A stretch of DNA of 64,000 nt from Betaproteobacteria bacterium. Lineage in GTDB: Bacteria > Pseudomonadota > Gammaproteobacteria > Burkholderiales > SG8-39. A model generated the notes under the pieces. That model was not told the DNA's origin. It saw only the letters and a list, made by a program, of their open reading frames with translations, and did no database searches. Each line of letters begins with the position of its first letter. Position 1 is the stretch's first letter. The stretch is from contig JACRAS010000212.1 in NCBI GenBank assembly GCA_016234705.1, positions 1 to 64,000 on the forward strand. The letters run 5' to 3'. A program made the translations under genes and the position numbers. Of the stretch, positions 27,383-35,450 are shown piece by piece.

Positions 27383-27820
27383 TTAGGTGAGATGCTGGAT
27401 CTCAACATTCCCCCACTTATCTCTTAGGTACTCGGCAACCAGCCGCCGATGGCAATGGTGCGGCTTATCCTCGCTGCATAGCAGGCAGCCGCCGTCGAGT
27501 TTTTCGCGAGGCACAGTCTCCTCGATCCTGCGTTTTGTCATTAGATCGAGAAACTGCCGCTCATAAACCGACCAATCGCCCTTGTTCTTCCTGTACGCAT
27601 CAAGAATGTCTTTGGTCGGGGCGAGCGCGGACTCATGGACGTAATCTATGTGGCAGATTGTCTTGGTAAAATAGCGCAGGTCGTCCTTCTTGGCGAAGCC
27701 AGCGAGTTGCGAGACGTTGTTCAGCCGGACATCGACTAGCCGCTTCACTCCGGCCTGTTGTAACTTGGTAAAGAACGCCTCCGCGCTCTTCTTCGTGAAG
27801 CCGATTGTGAACAATTTCAT
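27383..27820 (-). CDS. DUF488 protein, shorter paralogue
   Basis: A 145-residue DUF488 protein. It starts ‘MKLFTIGFTKKSAEAFFTKL’ and carries the family pattern ‘LVDVRLNN’ and the C-terminal ‘CLLCSEDKPHHCHRRLVA’, where the cysteines and CHR are conserved. DUF488 has no firmly known biochemical role. It is the last gene of a three-gene leftward operon and overlaps its neighbour by 4 bp. The neighbour is another, longer DUF488 protein, so two divergent paralogues probably work together. Confidence 0.85.
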   Translation of the reverse strand: MKLFTIGFTKKSAEAFFTKLQQAGVKRLVDVRLNNVSQLAGFAKKDDLRYFTKTICHIDYVHESALAPTKDILDAYRKNKGDWSVYERQFLDLMTKRRIEETVPREKLDGGCLLCSEDKPHHCHRRLVAEYLRDKWGNVEIQHLT

Positions 27821-28443
27821 GTCGCGCTGTCGTTGAGTACTGGAGCTGCATGTGCATCAGCCGAAGCCTCTTCGTAGGCAATCCGCTTGCCCTGGATGGC
27901 GTAAGCCTCTTCGATCCACTCTTCCCTAGAACGAAACATATCGCCCTCCGGCAACTTCAATTGGCGCAGCAGCCGGCTAAGAGCCTGCTCATGACTTTCG
28001 ACGGAGCCGTCTTCGAGGATATGCTGGGCTGAATACCCTTGCGCACACAGATTCCGTGTTACGAGTATGGTGCGATGGCACGCGAGGGGGTCCTTCTCCG
28101 CGCACATTAGCGCAACCTTGTATGCCTTCATGCTGTCCCGCACATATTCGAGTCCGCTCGCGAAAAGAGCGGTCTTCGCGAGCCGGTCATACTGGACCTT
28201 ACCGCTTAAATAACACGATGGGTCGTTGCTGCGCGCACCGAGTTCCTTGCCCAGGAAAACGTACGCAATCCCGTGCTCTCGCAACGCCTGCTTGATCGAT
28301 TCCCGGTTGAACTGAGGGTTCATTCGACTGTAGGGGGAGGATCGCACATCGCAGAGGGCCGTGATGCCATGCTGCGCGATCAGTCGAATAAACTTGTCGA
28401 TGTCGTGAGTCGAATGACCGACTGTATAAAAGATATCGCTCAT
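27817..28443 (-). CDS. DUF488 protein, longer paralogue
   Basis: A 208-residue DUF488 protein with ‘YTVGHSTHDIDKFIRLI’, ‘LCDVRSSPYSRMNPQFNR’, ‘LGKELGAR’ and the conserved ‘LMCAEKDPLACHR’. A C-terminal extension of about 50 residues follows the core. It overlaps both neighbours by 4 bp (ATGA), which argues for one polycistronic unit. It differs enough from the shorter paralogue that it is not a recent duplicate. Confidence 0.88.
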   Translation of the reverse strand: MSDIFYTVGHSTHDIDKFIRLIAQHGITALCDVRSSPYSRMNPQFNRESIKQALREHGIAYVFLGKELGARSNDPSCYLSGKVQYDRLAKTALFASGLEYVRDSMKAYKVALMCAEKDPLACHRTILVTRNLCAQGYSAQHILEDGSVESHEQALSRLLRQLKLPEGDMFRSREEWIEEAYAIQGKRIAYEEASADAHAAPVLNDSAT

Positions 28444-29147
28444 ATGCCCGCCGCAACCCTTTCTGGCGTAATAATCGCCGCAACAAGTTTATAGGCATAT
28501 CCTTCGTGCAACTCACCCAAGCTAATGCACAGAATTGCGTTCGCCACTGTGTATTCTCCGTTCGCCTTACCAAAGTACTGGCGTTCGATCACTGGATCGG
28601 TAACGCCGATATTATATTGCGCGTCAGCATAGCGGAACATCGAGCGCACCTTGCGCCGAGGATTTCCATAGTCGGCACCGGGCGCTCCAACCCAAATGAT
28701 GAGATTTTGCGGCTGAATGAGCCGCAAAGAGGACGTAAGGCCATTGGCTAAAGCCTCGGGGACTCGGTCATTCTGGCCAGCCACGACGGTCGAGAAGCCG
28801 TTCGTCCAAAGGCCGCTGGGCGGCTGATCGAGCGCCGCAGCGACATCATTCCATGTCGCTCGCCCGCGTCTTCTCCAGTGATACTCGGTGTCGATAACAT
28901 GATTTTCCTGCTGATACGAGTCGGGGGAAGCTTTTAACATTGGAATTTCGATAATGTCCAGCAGCTTCGCGTCGCTGCCATCCTCGTATCGTCGCTCTTC
29001 CTCGGATACCTCCCCCGTAAGCCGAGGGCTGACCGGTCTGACCCATTGGCCCAACTTACGGTCGTCTAATACCTTACCCGCCACGCAACGACCGGAAGTC
29101 TTCCGAGAGTTGGCGAGACAGACGATAGTGATTGTGTAGGCTGGCAC
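28440..29147 (-). CDS. Probable dual OB-fold (DuOB-like) protein
   Basis: A 235-residue protein, first in the cassette. It contains ‘VCLANSRKTSGRCVAGK’ and ‘GQWVRPVSPR’ near the N-terminus and ‘DAQYNIGVTDPVIERQYF’ toward the C-terminus. These recall the dual OB-fold proteins that occur beside DUF488 genes. The assignment rests on memory of the family. A role in nucleic-acid or nucleotide handling, perhaps in conflict or stress, is inference. No nuclease, protease or membrane effector motif is seen. Confidence 0.55.
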   Translation of the reverse strand: MPAYTITIVCLANSRKTSGRCVAGKVLDDRKLGQWVRPVSPRLTGEVSEEERRYEDGSDAKLLDIIEIPMLKASPDSYQQENHVIDTEYHWRRRGRATWNDVAAALDQPPSGLWTNGFSTVVAGQNDRVPEALANGLTSSLRLIQPQNLIIWVGAPGADYGNPRRKVRSMFRYADAQYNIGVTDPVIERQYFGKANGEYTVANAILCISLGELHEGYAYKLVAAIITPERVAAGI

Positions 29148-29412
29148 GCATTGCCCTCTAGACTAGATGTAGCGAACACAACGTTTAAGCAACGAAACCT
29201 GCCCCAAGCCGATTGATCCATGGGGTCCGATCCCATGATTTCTTGGGGCCGCTGCGCCCCCCAACGCCCGTTCGAGATGATACTCCGCGGCCCGTGGAAT
29301 TGCCCGGTGTATCCGGTCTAAGCGATGTGCACACCGGAAACCCGCGCCAGTCGGTCGTTTCCAGCCAGGGAGTTAGTGGAGCCTGACCCTCATCGCGCTG
29401 CCATTCGGGGCG

Positions 29413-29439
29413 CGCCCCATTGGCACTACCCTGATCGCG
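29413..29439 (+). repeat. Right direct repeat flanking DUF488 cassette
   Basis: Begins CGCCCCATTGGCACTACC and ends GATCGCG. It matches 27349-27376 apart from two substitutions and one missing base. It lies 266 bp beyond the first gene of the cassette and 83 bp before the tRNA-Leu-like sequence. Confidence 0.6.
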
Positions 29440-29521
29440 CTGCCGCCTGTTGCGGCACGGCACGCGGTCGGCAAAACACTCTATCTCTCGCCCGAGAGGA
29501 GATTCGTATATCTTCACATCG

Positions 29522-29607
29522 GCCCGCTTCGCGGAATTGGCAGACACAACGGACTCAAAATCCGTTTCCCTCAACCGGAAGTCCTGATTCGAGCCCAGGA
29601 TCGGGCA
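29522..29607 (+). tRNA. tRNA-Leu-like sequence (anticodon CAA), partly degenerate
   Basis: It has a good anticodon arm (ACGGA/TCCGT, loop CTCAAAA, anticodon CAA), a variable arm (TTCC/GGAA), a T-loop TTCGAGC, and an acceptor stem GCCCGCT/ATCGGGC with one mismatch. The D-stem and T-stem each have one further mismatch, and CAA follows the discriminator instead of CCA. It may be a diverged accessory tRNA or a decaying copy on a mobile segment. Confidence 0.6.
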
Positions 29608-29678
29608 CAAATCCTTCATTCTGATACTCTATGCTTTATCAGCCCGGCTTCGGGCCGGAACCGGGAGGGCGTGACATC

Positions 29679-30641
29679 ATGATCCGTGCGAAGCTCGCAG
29701 GGCATTATCGGGACGATGCGCGTTATCCGGCGGCGATGGTGAACATCACCAATCGCTGCAACCTCGCTTGCACGCACTGCTTCATCTATCGCGACGGCAA
29801 TCCCAACGAGCAGACGGTCTCGATCCGCGACGAGATGAGCGACGAGACCATGCTCGAAACGCTTTGCGGCTTGCGCGACCGGCACGGCATCGCCTCGATG
29901 CTGTGGATGGGCGGGGAGCCGCTGCTGCGGCCGAAACTGCTGAGGAAGAGCGTAGGCCTCTTTCCCCGCAACGTCATCACCACCAACGGCACTGCGCCCC
30001 TGATCGACTTCGGCCCCGATGCGCTCTACGTCGTCAGCCTCGACGGACCGGTCGACCTCAACGACGCTATGCGCGGCAAGGGCACCTATGCCCGGGTCAT
30101 GCGCAACCTCTCCCGCCGGCCCGCCGATTTCGCCACGTCGGTGCAGGTGCAATGCGTGGCGACGCGCCGCAACCAGCATCGGTTGGGCGAGCTGGTGGAG
30201 GCGCTGCGCGATGCCCGCGTCGATTGGATGACCTTCTCCTTCTACGTGCCGCGGGCGCGCGACGAGAGCGCGGACGCCTGGCCGACCAACGAGGAGCGGG
30301 CCTGGGCGGTGCGCGAGGTCATGCGCCTGCGCGAGGAGCATCCGGGTTTCGTCCGCAATTCGCAGCGCAGTCTCGAGCTAATGCTGCCTCCGACCTGCGA
30401 GGATGTTGTCGCCGCCTGCCCGGCGCGGGACAACGTGCTGCCGCTCTGGATGGAGCGCGACGGTTTCACCACGCCGTTCTGCTGCTACGGCAACGACGTC
30501 GATTGCGGCCGCTGCGGCGCTTGGGTTGTCTTTGCGCTCGCGGCCAAGTTCGGCTACGAGCGCAACGCGATTCCAGCGGATGTCCGCGCCTCGGCCCTGG
30601 TCCGTCTCAACGCCAGTGAGCGCGCGCCCGCAGTTCGCTAA
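29679..30641 (+). CDS. Radical SAM protein of unknown substrate
   Basis: A 320-residue protein with CxxxCxxC at Cys27, Cys31 and Cys34 (‘ITNRCNLACTHCF’) and the SAM-binding ‘LWMGGEPLL’. The C-terminal region has further cysteines (‘FCCYGNDVDCGRCGAW’) that could bind an auxiliary cluster or metal. The start at 29679 is preferred because GGGAGGG lies 9 bp upstream; an ATG at 29631 is in frame but lacks a site. It follows the tRNA-Leu-like sequence and has no obvious partner gene. Confidence 0.8.
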   Translation: MIRAKLAGHYRDDARYPAAMVNITNRCNLACTHCFIYRDGNPNEQTVSIRDEMSDETMLETLCGLRDRHGIASMLWMGGEPLLRPKLLRKSVGLFPRNVITTNGTAPLIDFGPDALYVVSLDGPVDLNDAMRGKGTYARVMRNLSRRPADFATSVQVQCVATRRNQHRLGELVEALRDARVDWMTFSFYVPRARDESADAWPTNEERAWAVREVMRLREEHPGFVRNSQRSLELMLPPTCEDVVAACPARDNVLPLWMERDGFTTPFCCYGNDVDCGRCGAWVVFALAAKFGYERNAIPADVRASALVRLNASERAPAVR

Positions 30642-30672
30642 GTCACATACGCCTTGTAGGCCTCCCGCTAAA

Positions 30673-30978
30673 ATGATTCCGATATCCATATTATTTGCCG
30701 AGATGCTCTTAGTGAATTATTGTCTTGACGCAGGGACCCGCTCTATGCCAGCATCAAAAAAACAGAACGAAATAGTCGAGAAGACAGGAGGCGATCGCGC
30801 TGCGCTGATCGCGACCATCAACGACGAGATTTACAATAAGATCAAATTCTGCTGCCTCTGGAGGCAACGATCCGGGACGTCTCTTCGAGACGCAGATCGA
30901 AGTAGACGCAATGAACGATCGAGTTGGCAAACGGCAAGGACAATAATTCTGAGCGCGACCGCCACGGAGCACAGATGA
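30673..30978 (+). CDS. Hypothetical small ORF, doubtful
   Basis: An open frame of about 100 codons fills the 333-bp gap between the radical SAM and TPP-enzyme genes. From 30745 it reads ‘MPASKKQNEIVEKTGGDRAA’ and then ‘IATINDEIYNKIKFCC’, which looks more protein-like than the Arg-rich remainder. No domain was recognised and no good ribosome site precedes any of its ATGs. It may be a decayed regulator or only part of the leader of the next operon. Confidence 0.25.
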   Translation: MIPISILFAEMLLVNYCLDAGTRSMPASKKQNEIVEKTGGDRAALIATINDEIYNKIKFCCLWRQRSGTSLRDADRSRRNERSSWQTARTIILSATATEHR

Positions 30979-32759
30979 ACGCAAGAGAACAAACCATGCC
31001 AGGCATCCTGCACGACACCCCCGTCCCCAGCCCCGAGCAAAAGGAAATCTGGGGCAGCGACGCCATTGCCGCCATGCTGCGCGAACTGGACGTCCCCTAC
31101 CTTGCGCTCAACCCGGGCGCGAGCTATCGCGGCCTGCATGACAGCATCGTCAATTACCTCGGCAACACCAAGCCGCAACTGCTGCTGTGCCTGCACGAGG
31201 AATCGGCAGTGTCCATCGCCCAGGGCTACGCCAAGGCATCCGGCCGGATGATGGGTGCCGTGCTGCACTCCAACGTCGGACTGATGCATGCCACCATGTC
31301 CATCTTCAACGCCTGGTGCGACCGCATACCCATGCTGATCCTGGGCGCCACCGGCCCCTGGGACGCAGCCAAGCGCCGCCCCTGGATCGACTGGCTGCAC
31401 ACCGCGTCGGACCAGGGCGCGCTCGTCCGCGATTACACCAAGTGGGACAACCAGCCGGGCTCGGTCGCCGCTGCCTTCGAAGCACTGTTGCGCGCCGCGC
31501 AGATAGCCGACACCGCACCGCGCGGGCCCACCTACGTCAACCTCGACGCTGCCATCCAGGAAGCCAAGATCGGCCCCCTGCCGCAACTGCCCGATGCCAG
31601 GCGCTACCGCGCCCCGGCGCCGGTGATGCCGGACCCGGAACTGCTCGATCAGGCGGCGAAACTGCTATCCGGCGCCAGGAACCCGGTGATTCTCATGGGG
31701 CGCGCCTCGAGGAGCGAGGCCGGTTGGAAGCAGCGCGTGGCACTCGCCGAAAAACTGCAGGCGAAAGTCCTCACCGATCTCAAAATGCCCGCCGCCTTCC
31801 CCACCGACCACCCGCTTCATCCGGCGGCGCCCGGCGTTTTCTTCTCTCCCGCGGCAGCGAAACTGCTGCGCGAAGCCGACGTGGTGCTGGCGCTGGACTG
31901 GTGCGACGTCGCCGGTGCGCTCGAGCAGGCCTGGGGCGCGGAACCCGTGTCAGCCAGGATCATCAACGTCTCGCCCGACCAGCATGTCCATCGCGGCTGG
32001 AGCATGGACTATCAGGGACTGGCGCCGGTCGATGTCTACATGCTGTGTGAAACCGACCCGGTGGTGCCGCTGCTGACCGGCAAGGTCAAGGCACGGCCTT
32101 CGGCTGCAACGCAGCCCCGGACCCCGTTGCCGCCCGCGGACGCGAGCGTCGTGTCCATCCGGGCGCTGGCCGATGCGGTCAATAGCGCCACCGAGGGCAC
32201 GGACCTCTGCTTCACCCAGTTGCCGCTGGGCTGGAACGGCGAGTACCGCCACTTTCGCCACCCCCTGGACTATATCGGCTTTAATGGCGGAGGCGGCCTC
32301 GGCGCGGGACCCGGGATTTCCGTGGGCGCGGCGCTGGCTTTGAAGGGCAGCGGCCGCATTCCGGTGGGCATCCTGGGCGATGGCGATTTCCTCATGGGTA
32401 TCACGGCGCTGTGGACGGCCTGCCGCTACGAGATCCCCTGCCTCATATTCGTCGCCAACAACCGTTCCTTCTACAACGACGAGGCGCACCAGGAGCGGGT
32501 AGCGAAGGAACGCGGCCGTCCGGTCGAGAACAAGTGGATCGGCCAGAAGATCAACGATCCGGATATCGACCTCGCCATGATGGCGCGCGCGCAAGGCGCC
32601 GAAGGCATCGGCCCCGTGACGCGATTCGAGGATCTCGCTGGCGCCGTGAAACAGGGCCTCGCCGCGGTCAAGGCCGGCAGAGTCTGCGTCGTCGACGTGC
32701 GCGTGCTCCCCGGTTACGACACCAACATGAGCGGCTCGCAAGTCAGCCAAAAACGCTGA
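30975..32759 (+). CDS. Thiamine-diphosphate-dependent enzyme, acetolactate synthase/benzoylformate decarboxylase family
   Basis: A 594-residue enzyme of the pyruvate-oxidase/acetolactate-synthase superfamily. The N-terminal PYR domain has the catalytic glutamate in ‘LCLHEESAVSIAQGYAKASG’. The C-terminal PP domain has the Mg-ThDP motif starting ‘GDGDFLMG’ and ending ‘VANNRSFYND’. No valine-regulated small subunit gene is nearby, so a catabolic 2-keto acid decarboxylase or lyase is likelier than acetolactate synthase. The aldehyde dehydrogenase 12 bp downstream could oxidise its aldehyde product. The start at 30975 is chosen for the GGAG ahead of it. Confidence 0.82.
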   Translation: MNAREQTMPGILHDTPVPSPEQKEIWGSDAIAAMLRELDVPYLALNPGASYRGLHDSIVNYLGNTKPQLLLCLHEESAVSIAQGYAKASGRMMGAVLHSNVGLMHATMSIFNAWCDRIPMLILGATGPWDAAKRRPWIDWLHTASDQGALVRDYTKWDNQPGSVAAAFEALLRAAQIADTAPRGPTYVNLDAAIQEAKIGPLPQLPDARRYRAPAPVMPDPELLDQAAKLLSGARNPVILMGRASRSEAGWKQRVALAEKLQAKVLTDLKMPAAFPTDHPLHPAAPGVFFSPAAAKLLREADVVLALDWCDVAGALEQAWGAEPVSARIINVSPDQHVHRGWSMDYQGLAPVDVYMLCETDPVVPLLTGKVKARPSAATQPRTPLPPADASVVSIRALADAVNSATEGTDLCFTQLPLGWNGEYRHFRHPLDYIGFNGGGGLGAGPGISVGAALALKGSGRIPVGILGDGDFLMGITALWTACRYEIPCLIFVANNRSFYNDEAHQERVAKERGRPVENKWIGQKINDPDIDLAMMARAQGAEGIGPVTRFEDLAGAVKQGLAAVKAGRVCVVDVRVLPGYDTNMSGSQVSQKR

Positions 32760-32771
32760 AGGAGACATGCC

Positions 32772-34256
32772 ATGACTCAAGCCGATGAACTCGCCAAGGT
32801 GAGCGCCAAGATCGAAGCGATCCTGCCCCGGCAGCGCGATCTTTATTATGACGGCCAGTGGCAAAAGCCCAAGGGCGGCTATCTGGACACCTTCAACCCG
32901 GCCACGGGCGAATCGCTCGGCCCCTGCGCCGAGGCCAATGCCGCCGACGTCGATGCCGCAGCCAAGGCCGCGCACAAGGGCTTCCAGGTCTGGCGCAGGA
33001 TGAAGCCGGTGGAGCGCGCCGGCCTGATGAAAAAGGTTGCCGCGGCGCTGCGCGCCAACGCCGATGAACTGGCGCTGCTCGATGCCGCCAACTGCGGCAA
33101 CCCGATCAAGGAAATGAAAAACGACGCCGTGGTCGCGGCGATGATGATCGAGTTCTGCGCCGGGCTTGTCACCGAAGTCAAGGGCGAGACCATCCCCATG
33201 GGCGAAGGCGTGCTCAACATGACGGTGCGCGAACCCTACGGCGTGGTCGGCCGCATCGTCGCCTATAACCACCCCATCATGTTTACCGCCGGCAAAATGG
33301 GAGCGGCGCTCGCCACCGGCAACACGGTGATCATGAAACCGCCCTACCAGGCGCCGCTCTCCTCCTATCGCATGATGGAGCTGATCGAGGGCATCATGCC
33401 GCCGGGCGTAATCAACATCATCAGCGCCGGCCGCGAAGGCAGCGAGGCGCTGGTGGCGCATCCGCTGGTGCCGCGAATCTCGCTCATCGGCAGCGTGCCG
33501 ACCGGGCGCGCCATCGCCAAATCGGCGGCCGAGCGCCTCAAACACGTCACGCTGGAGCTGGGCGGCAAGAACGCCTGCATCATCTATCCGGACGCCGACC
33601 TCGAAAAGGCCGCGCGCGCCGCGGTGGACGGCATGAACTTCACCTGGTGCGGCCAGTCCTGCGGCTCGACCTCACGCCTGTTCGTGCATGAGTCGGTGCA
33701 CGACAAGGTGATGGCGGCGGTGCTCGAGCGGGTCAAGTTCTACCAGCCGGGTATCCCGACTGAGATGGAGACCACCATGGGCTCGATCGTGTCCAAGGTG
33801 CAGTTCGACAAGATCATGGGCTATATCGACATCGCCAGGAAAGAGGGGGCAAGCCTCGCCTGCGGCGGCAAGCGGCCCGACGATGCCAGGCTCGCCAAGG
33901 GCTTTTTCATCGAGCCCACCATTTTCACCGGCGTCACGCAAAAAATGCGCATCGCCAACGAAGAGGTGTTCGGGCCGGTGCTCGCGGTACTCAAGTGGAA
34001 GGACGAGGAGGCGATGTTCGAGCAGGTCAACTCGGTGGAGTACGGGCTCACCGGTTCGATCTGGACTTCCAGCCTCGCCACTGCCCACCGCGCCGCGGGG
34101 CGGGTGGAATCCGGCTACATCTGGGTCAACAACTCCAGCGCGCACTTTATTGGCGCTTCCTTCGGCGGTTACAAGCAGTCGGGCATCGGTCGCGAGGAAG
34201 GCAGCGATGAATTGCTGAGCTTCACCCAGGTCAAAAACATTAACATTACGCTCTGA
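32772..34256 (+). CDS. NAD(P)-dependent aldehyde dehydrogenase
   Basis: A 494-residue ALDH-superfamily enzyme. The general base Glu262 lies in ‘TLELGGKNA’ and the nucleophile Cys297 in ‘CGQSCGSTSR’. Cofactor-binding and substrate regions ‘NHPIMFTAGKMGAALATGN’ and ‘NEEVFGPVLAV’ are intact. It resembles betaine-aldehyde-type dehydrogenases, but the substrate is not determined. It sits 12 bp after the ThDP enzyme with an AAGGAGA ribosome site, suggesting a decarboxylate-then-oxidise pair. Confidence 0.92.
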   Translation: MTQADELAKVSAKIEAILPRQRDLYYDGQWQKPKGGYLDTFNPATGESLGPCAEANAADVDAAAKAAHKGFQVWRRMKPVERAGLMKKVAAALRANADELALLDAANCGNPIKEMKNDAVVAAMMIEFCAGLVTEVKGETIPMGEGVLNMTVREPYGVVGRIVAYNHPIMFTAGKMGAALATGNTVIMKPPYQAPLSSYRMMELIEGIMPPGVINIISAGREGSEALVAHPLVPRISLIGSVPTGRAIAKSAAERLKHVTLELGGKNACIIYPDADLEKAARAAVDGMNFTWCGQSCGSTSRLFVHESVHDKVMAAVLERVKFYQPGIPTEMETTMGSIVSKVQFDKIMGYIDIARKEGASLACGGKRPDDARLAKGFFIEPTIFTGVTQKMRIANEEVFGPVLAVLKWKDEEAMFEQVNSVEYGLTGSIWTSSLATAHRAAGRVESGYIWVNNSSAHFIGASFGGYKQSGIGREEGSDELLSFTQVKNINITL

Positions 34257-34417
34257 CGGGTGGCGCAGCCCTGCGAGCTTCACTTGCATTTCAGAAGCAA
34301 GCGGCGGATTCACGCAATAGTGCCTGTTTGCGCGGGCGGCGCCCACCCTTTCTAACCTTCAAATCGAAGCATAATTCAGCTTGGATGATGGGTTTTGCAA
34401 CAGGCTCGGCTATCGAA

Positions 34418-35248
34418 ATGACGCCATCTGCCACGTCTTCCCCGGACCGGCATGTTGTGCTCGCCGTTAACGGCGTGAGCAAACATTTCGGCGTGCAAGG
34501 CACCTCCATCGCCGCGCTGGTCGATGTGTCGCTGCAAGTCCGCCAAGGCGAAATCATCTCGGTCATCGGACCCAGCGGATGCGGCAAATCAACGCTCTTC
34601 AACATCATCGGCGGCCTGCTTACCGACTACGAGGGCGAGGTGCGCATTGAGGGCGAACGGGTCAGCGGTTGCCATCCGGACATCGGCATGGTGTTCCAGG
34701 AGGAGTCCACCTTCCCCTGGCGCAGCGCGATCGAGAATGTGGAATTCCCCCTGGAAGTGCTGGGCGTGCCGGCGAAGGAGCGGCGCGAGCGGGCGCAACA
34801 GTTTCTTGCGCTGGTCGGCCTGCGCGAATTCGCGCATCACTATCCCGGTGAACTCTCGGGTGGAATGAAGGCGCGCGCGGCCATCGCGCGCACGCTGGCG
34901 GCGCGTCCGAAGATTCTGCTCATGGACGAGCCCTTCGGAGCGCTCGACGAGCAGACCCGGCTGCTGCTCGGCGACAAGGTGTCGCAGATCCATCGCGAAC
35001 TCAACCAGACGACGCTGCTCATCACCCACAGCATCACCGAAGCGGTTCAGCTCTCGGACAAGGTGGTGGTGATGAGCTACCGGCCCGGGCGCATCAAACG
35101 GGTGGTCGACATCGACCTGCCGCGGCCGCGCTCTTCGGAAATTGTCGAGAGCGACCGCTTCGGCGCGCTGGTCGCCAGCGTCTGGCATGACTTGCGCGAG
35201 GAAGCTTCGCGCGGCCTCGCCGCGGATGAGGTGGCGCTGCGGGGATGA
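34418..35248 (+). CDS. NitT/TauT-type ABC transporter ATPase
   Basis: A 276-residue ATPase with Walker A ‘GPSGCGKST’, Q-loop ‘VFQEESTFPWRSAIENV’, signature ‘LSGGMKARAAIARTLA’ and Walker B ‘ILLMDEPFGALD’. It belongs to the SsuB/TauB/NrtD group and matches the binding protein and two permeases downstream. The start is uncertain: ATGs at 34385, 34388 and 34418 are in frame and none has a strong ribosome site. Confidence 0.88.
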   Translation: MTPSATSSPDRHVVLAVNGVSKHFGVQGTSIAALVDVSLQVRQGEIISVIGPSGCGKSTLFNIIGGLLTDYEGEVRIEGERVSGCHPDIGMVFQEESTFPWRSAIENVEFPLEVLGVPAKERRERAQQFLALVGLREFAHHYPGELSGGMKARAAIARTLAARPKILLMDEPFGALDEQTRLLLGDKVSQIHRELNQTTLLITHSITEAVQLSDKVVVMSYRPGRIKRVVDIDLPRPRSSEIVESDRFGALVASVWHDLREEASRGLAADEVALRG

Positions 35249-35408
35249 GATGTTTTTGGAAAAAAATATATTAACATGGATATAAATAATGCCATAAAAC
35301 CAACGCTAGGCGTGGAGTTATAAAAATCGATGTTGTAGATTCATGGCGCACTCAATGCACAGGAAGAAGCTTGTCGCAATACGTTGAATGAAGTCAGTCG
35401 GTTGGCCT

Positions 35409-35434
35409 GCCCGACCACAATCGGGCCTTTTAAT
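35409..35434 (+). terminator. Terminator-like hairpin in leader of binding-protein gene
   Basis: GCCCGA-CCACAA-TCGGGC is a perfect 6-bp stem followed by CTTTTAAT. It lies just ahead of the AGGAGG of the binding-protein gene, in an AT-rich 200-bp gap. It could end the upstream unit or act as an attenuator; the stem is short. Confidence 0.45.
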
Positions 35435-35450
35435 CACAGGAGGACGCACC

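Noticed and set aside
29185-29619. - strand frame beginning ‘MKDLCPILGSNQDFRLRET’
   Set aside because: Its N-terminal half is the antisense translation of the tRNA-Leu-like sequence, a well-known annotation artefact.
34259-34356. Possible inverted repeat GGGTGGCGC / GCGCCCACCC after the aldehyde dehydrogenase
   Set aside because: The arms are imperfect and about 80 bp apart with no T-run, so it is not convincing as a terminator or IS end.
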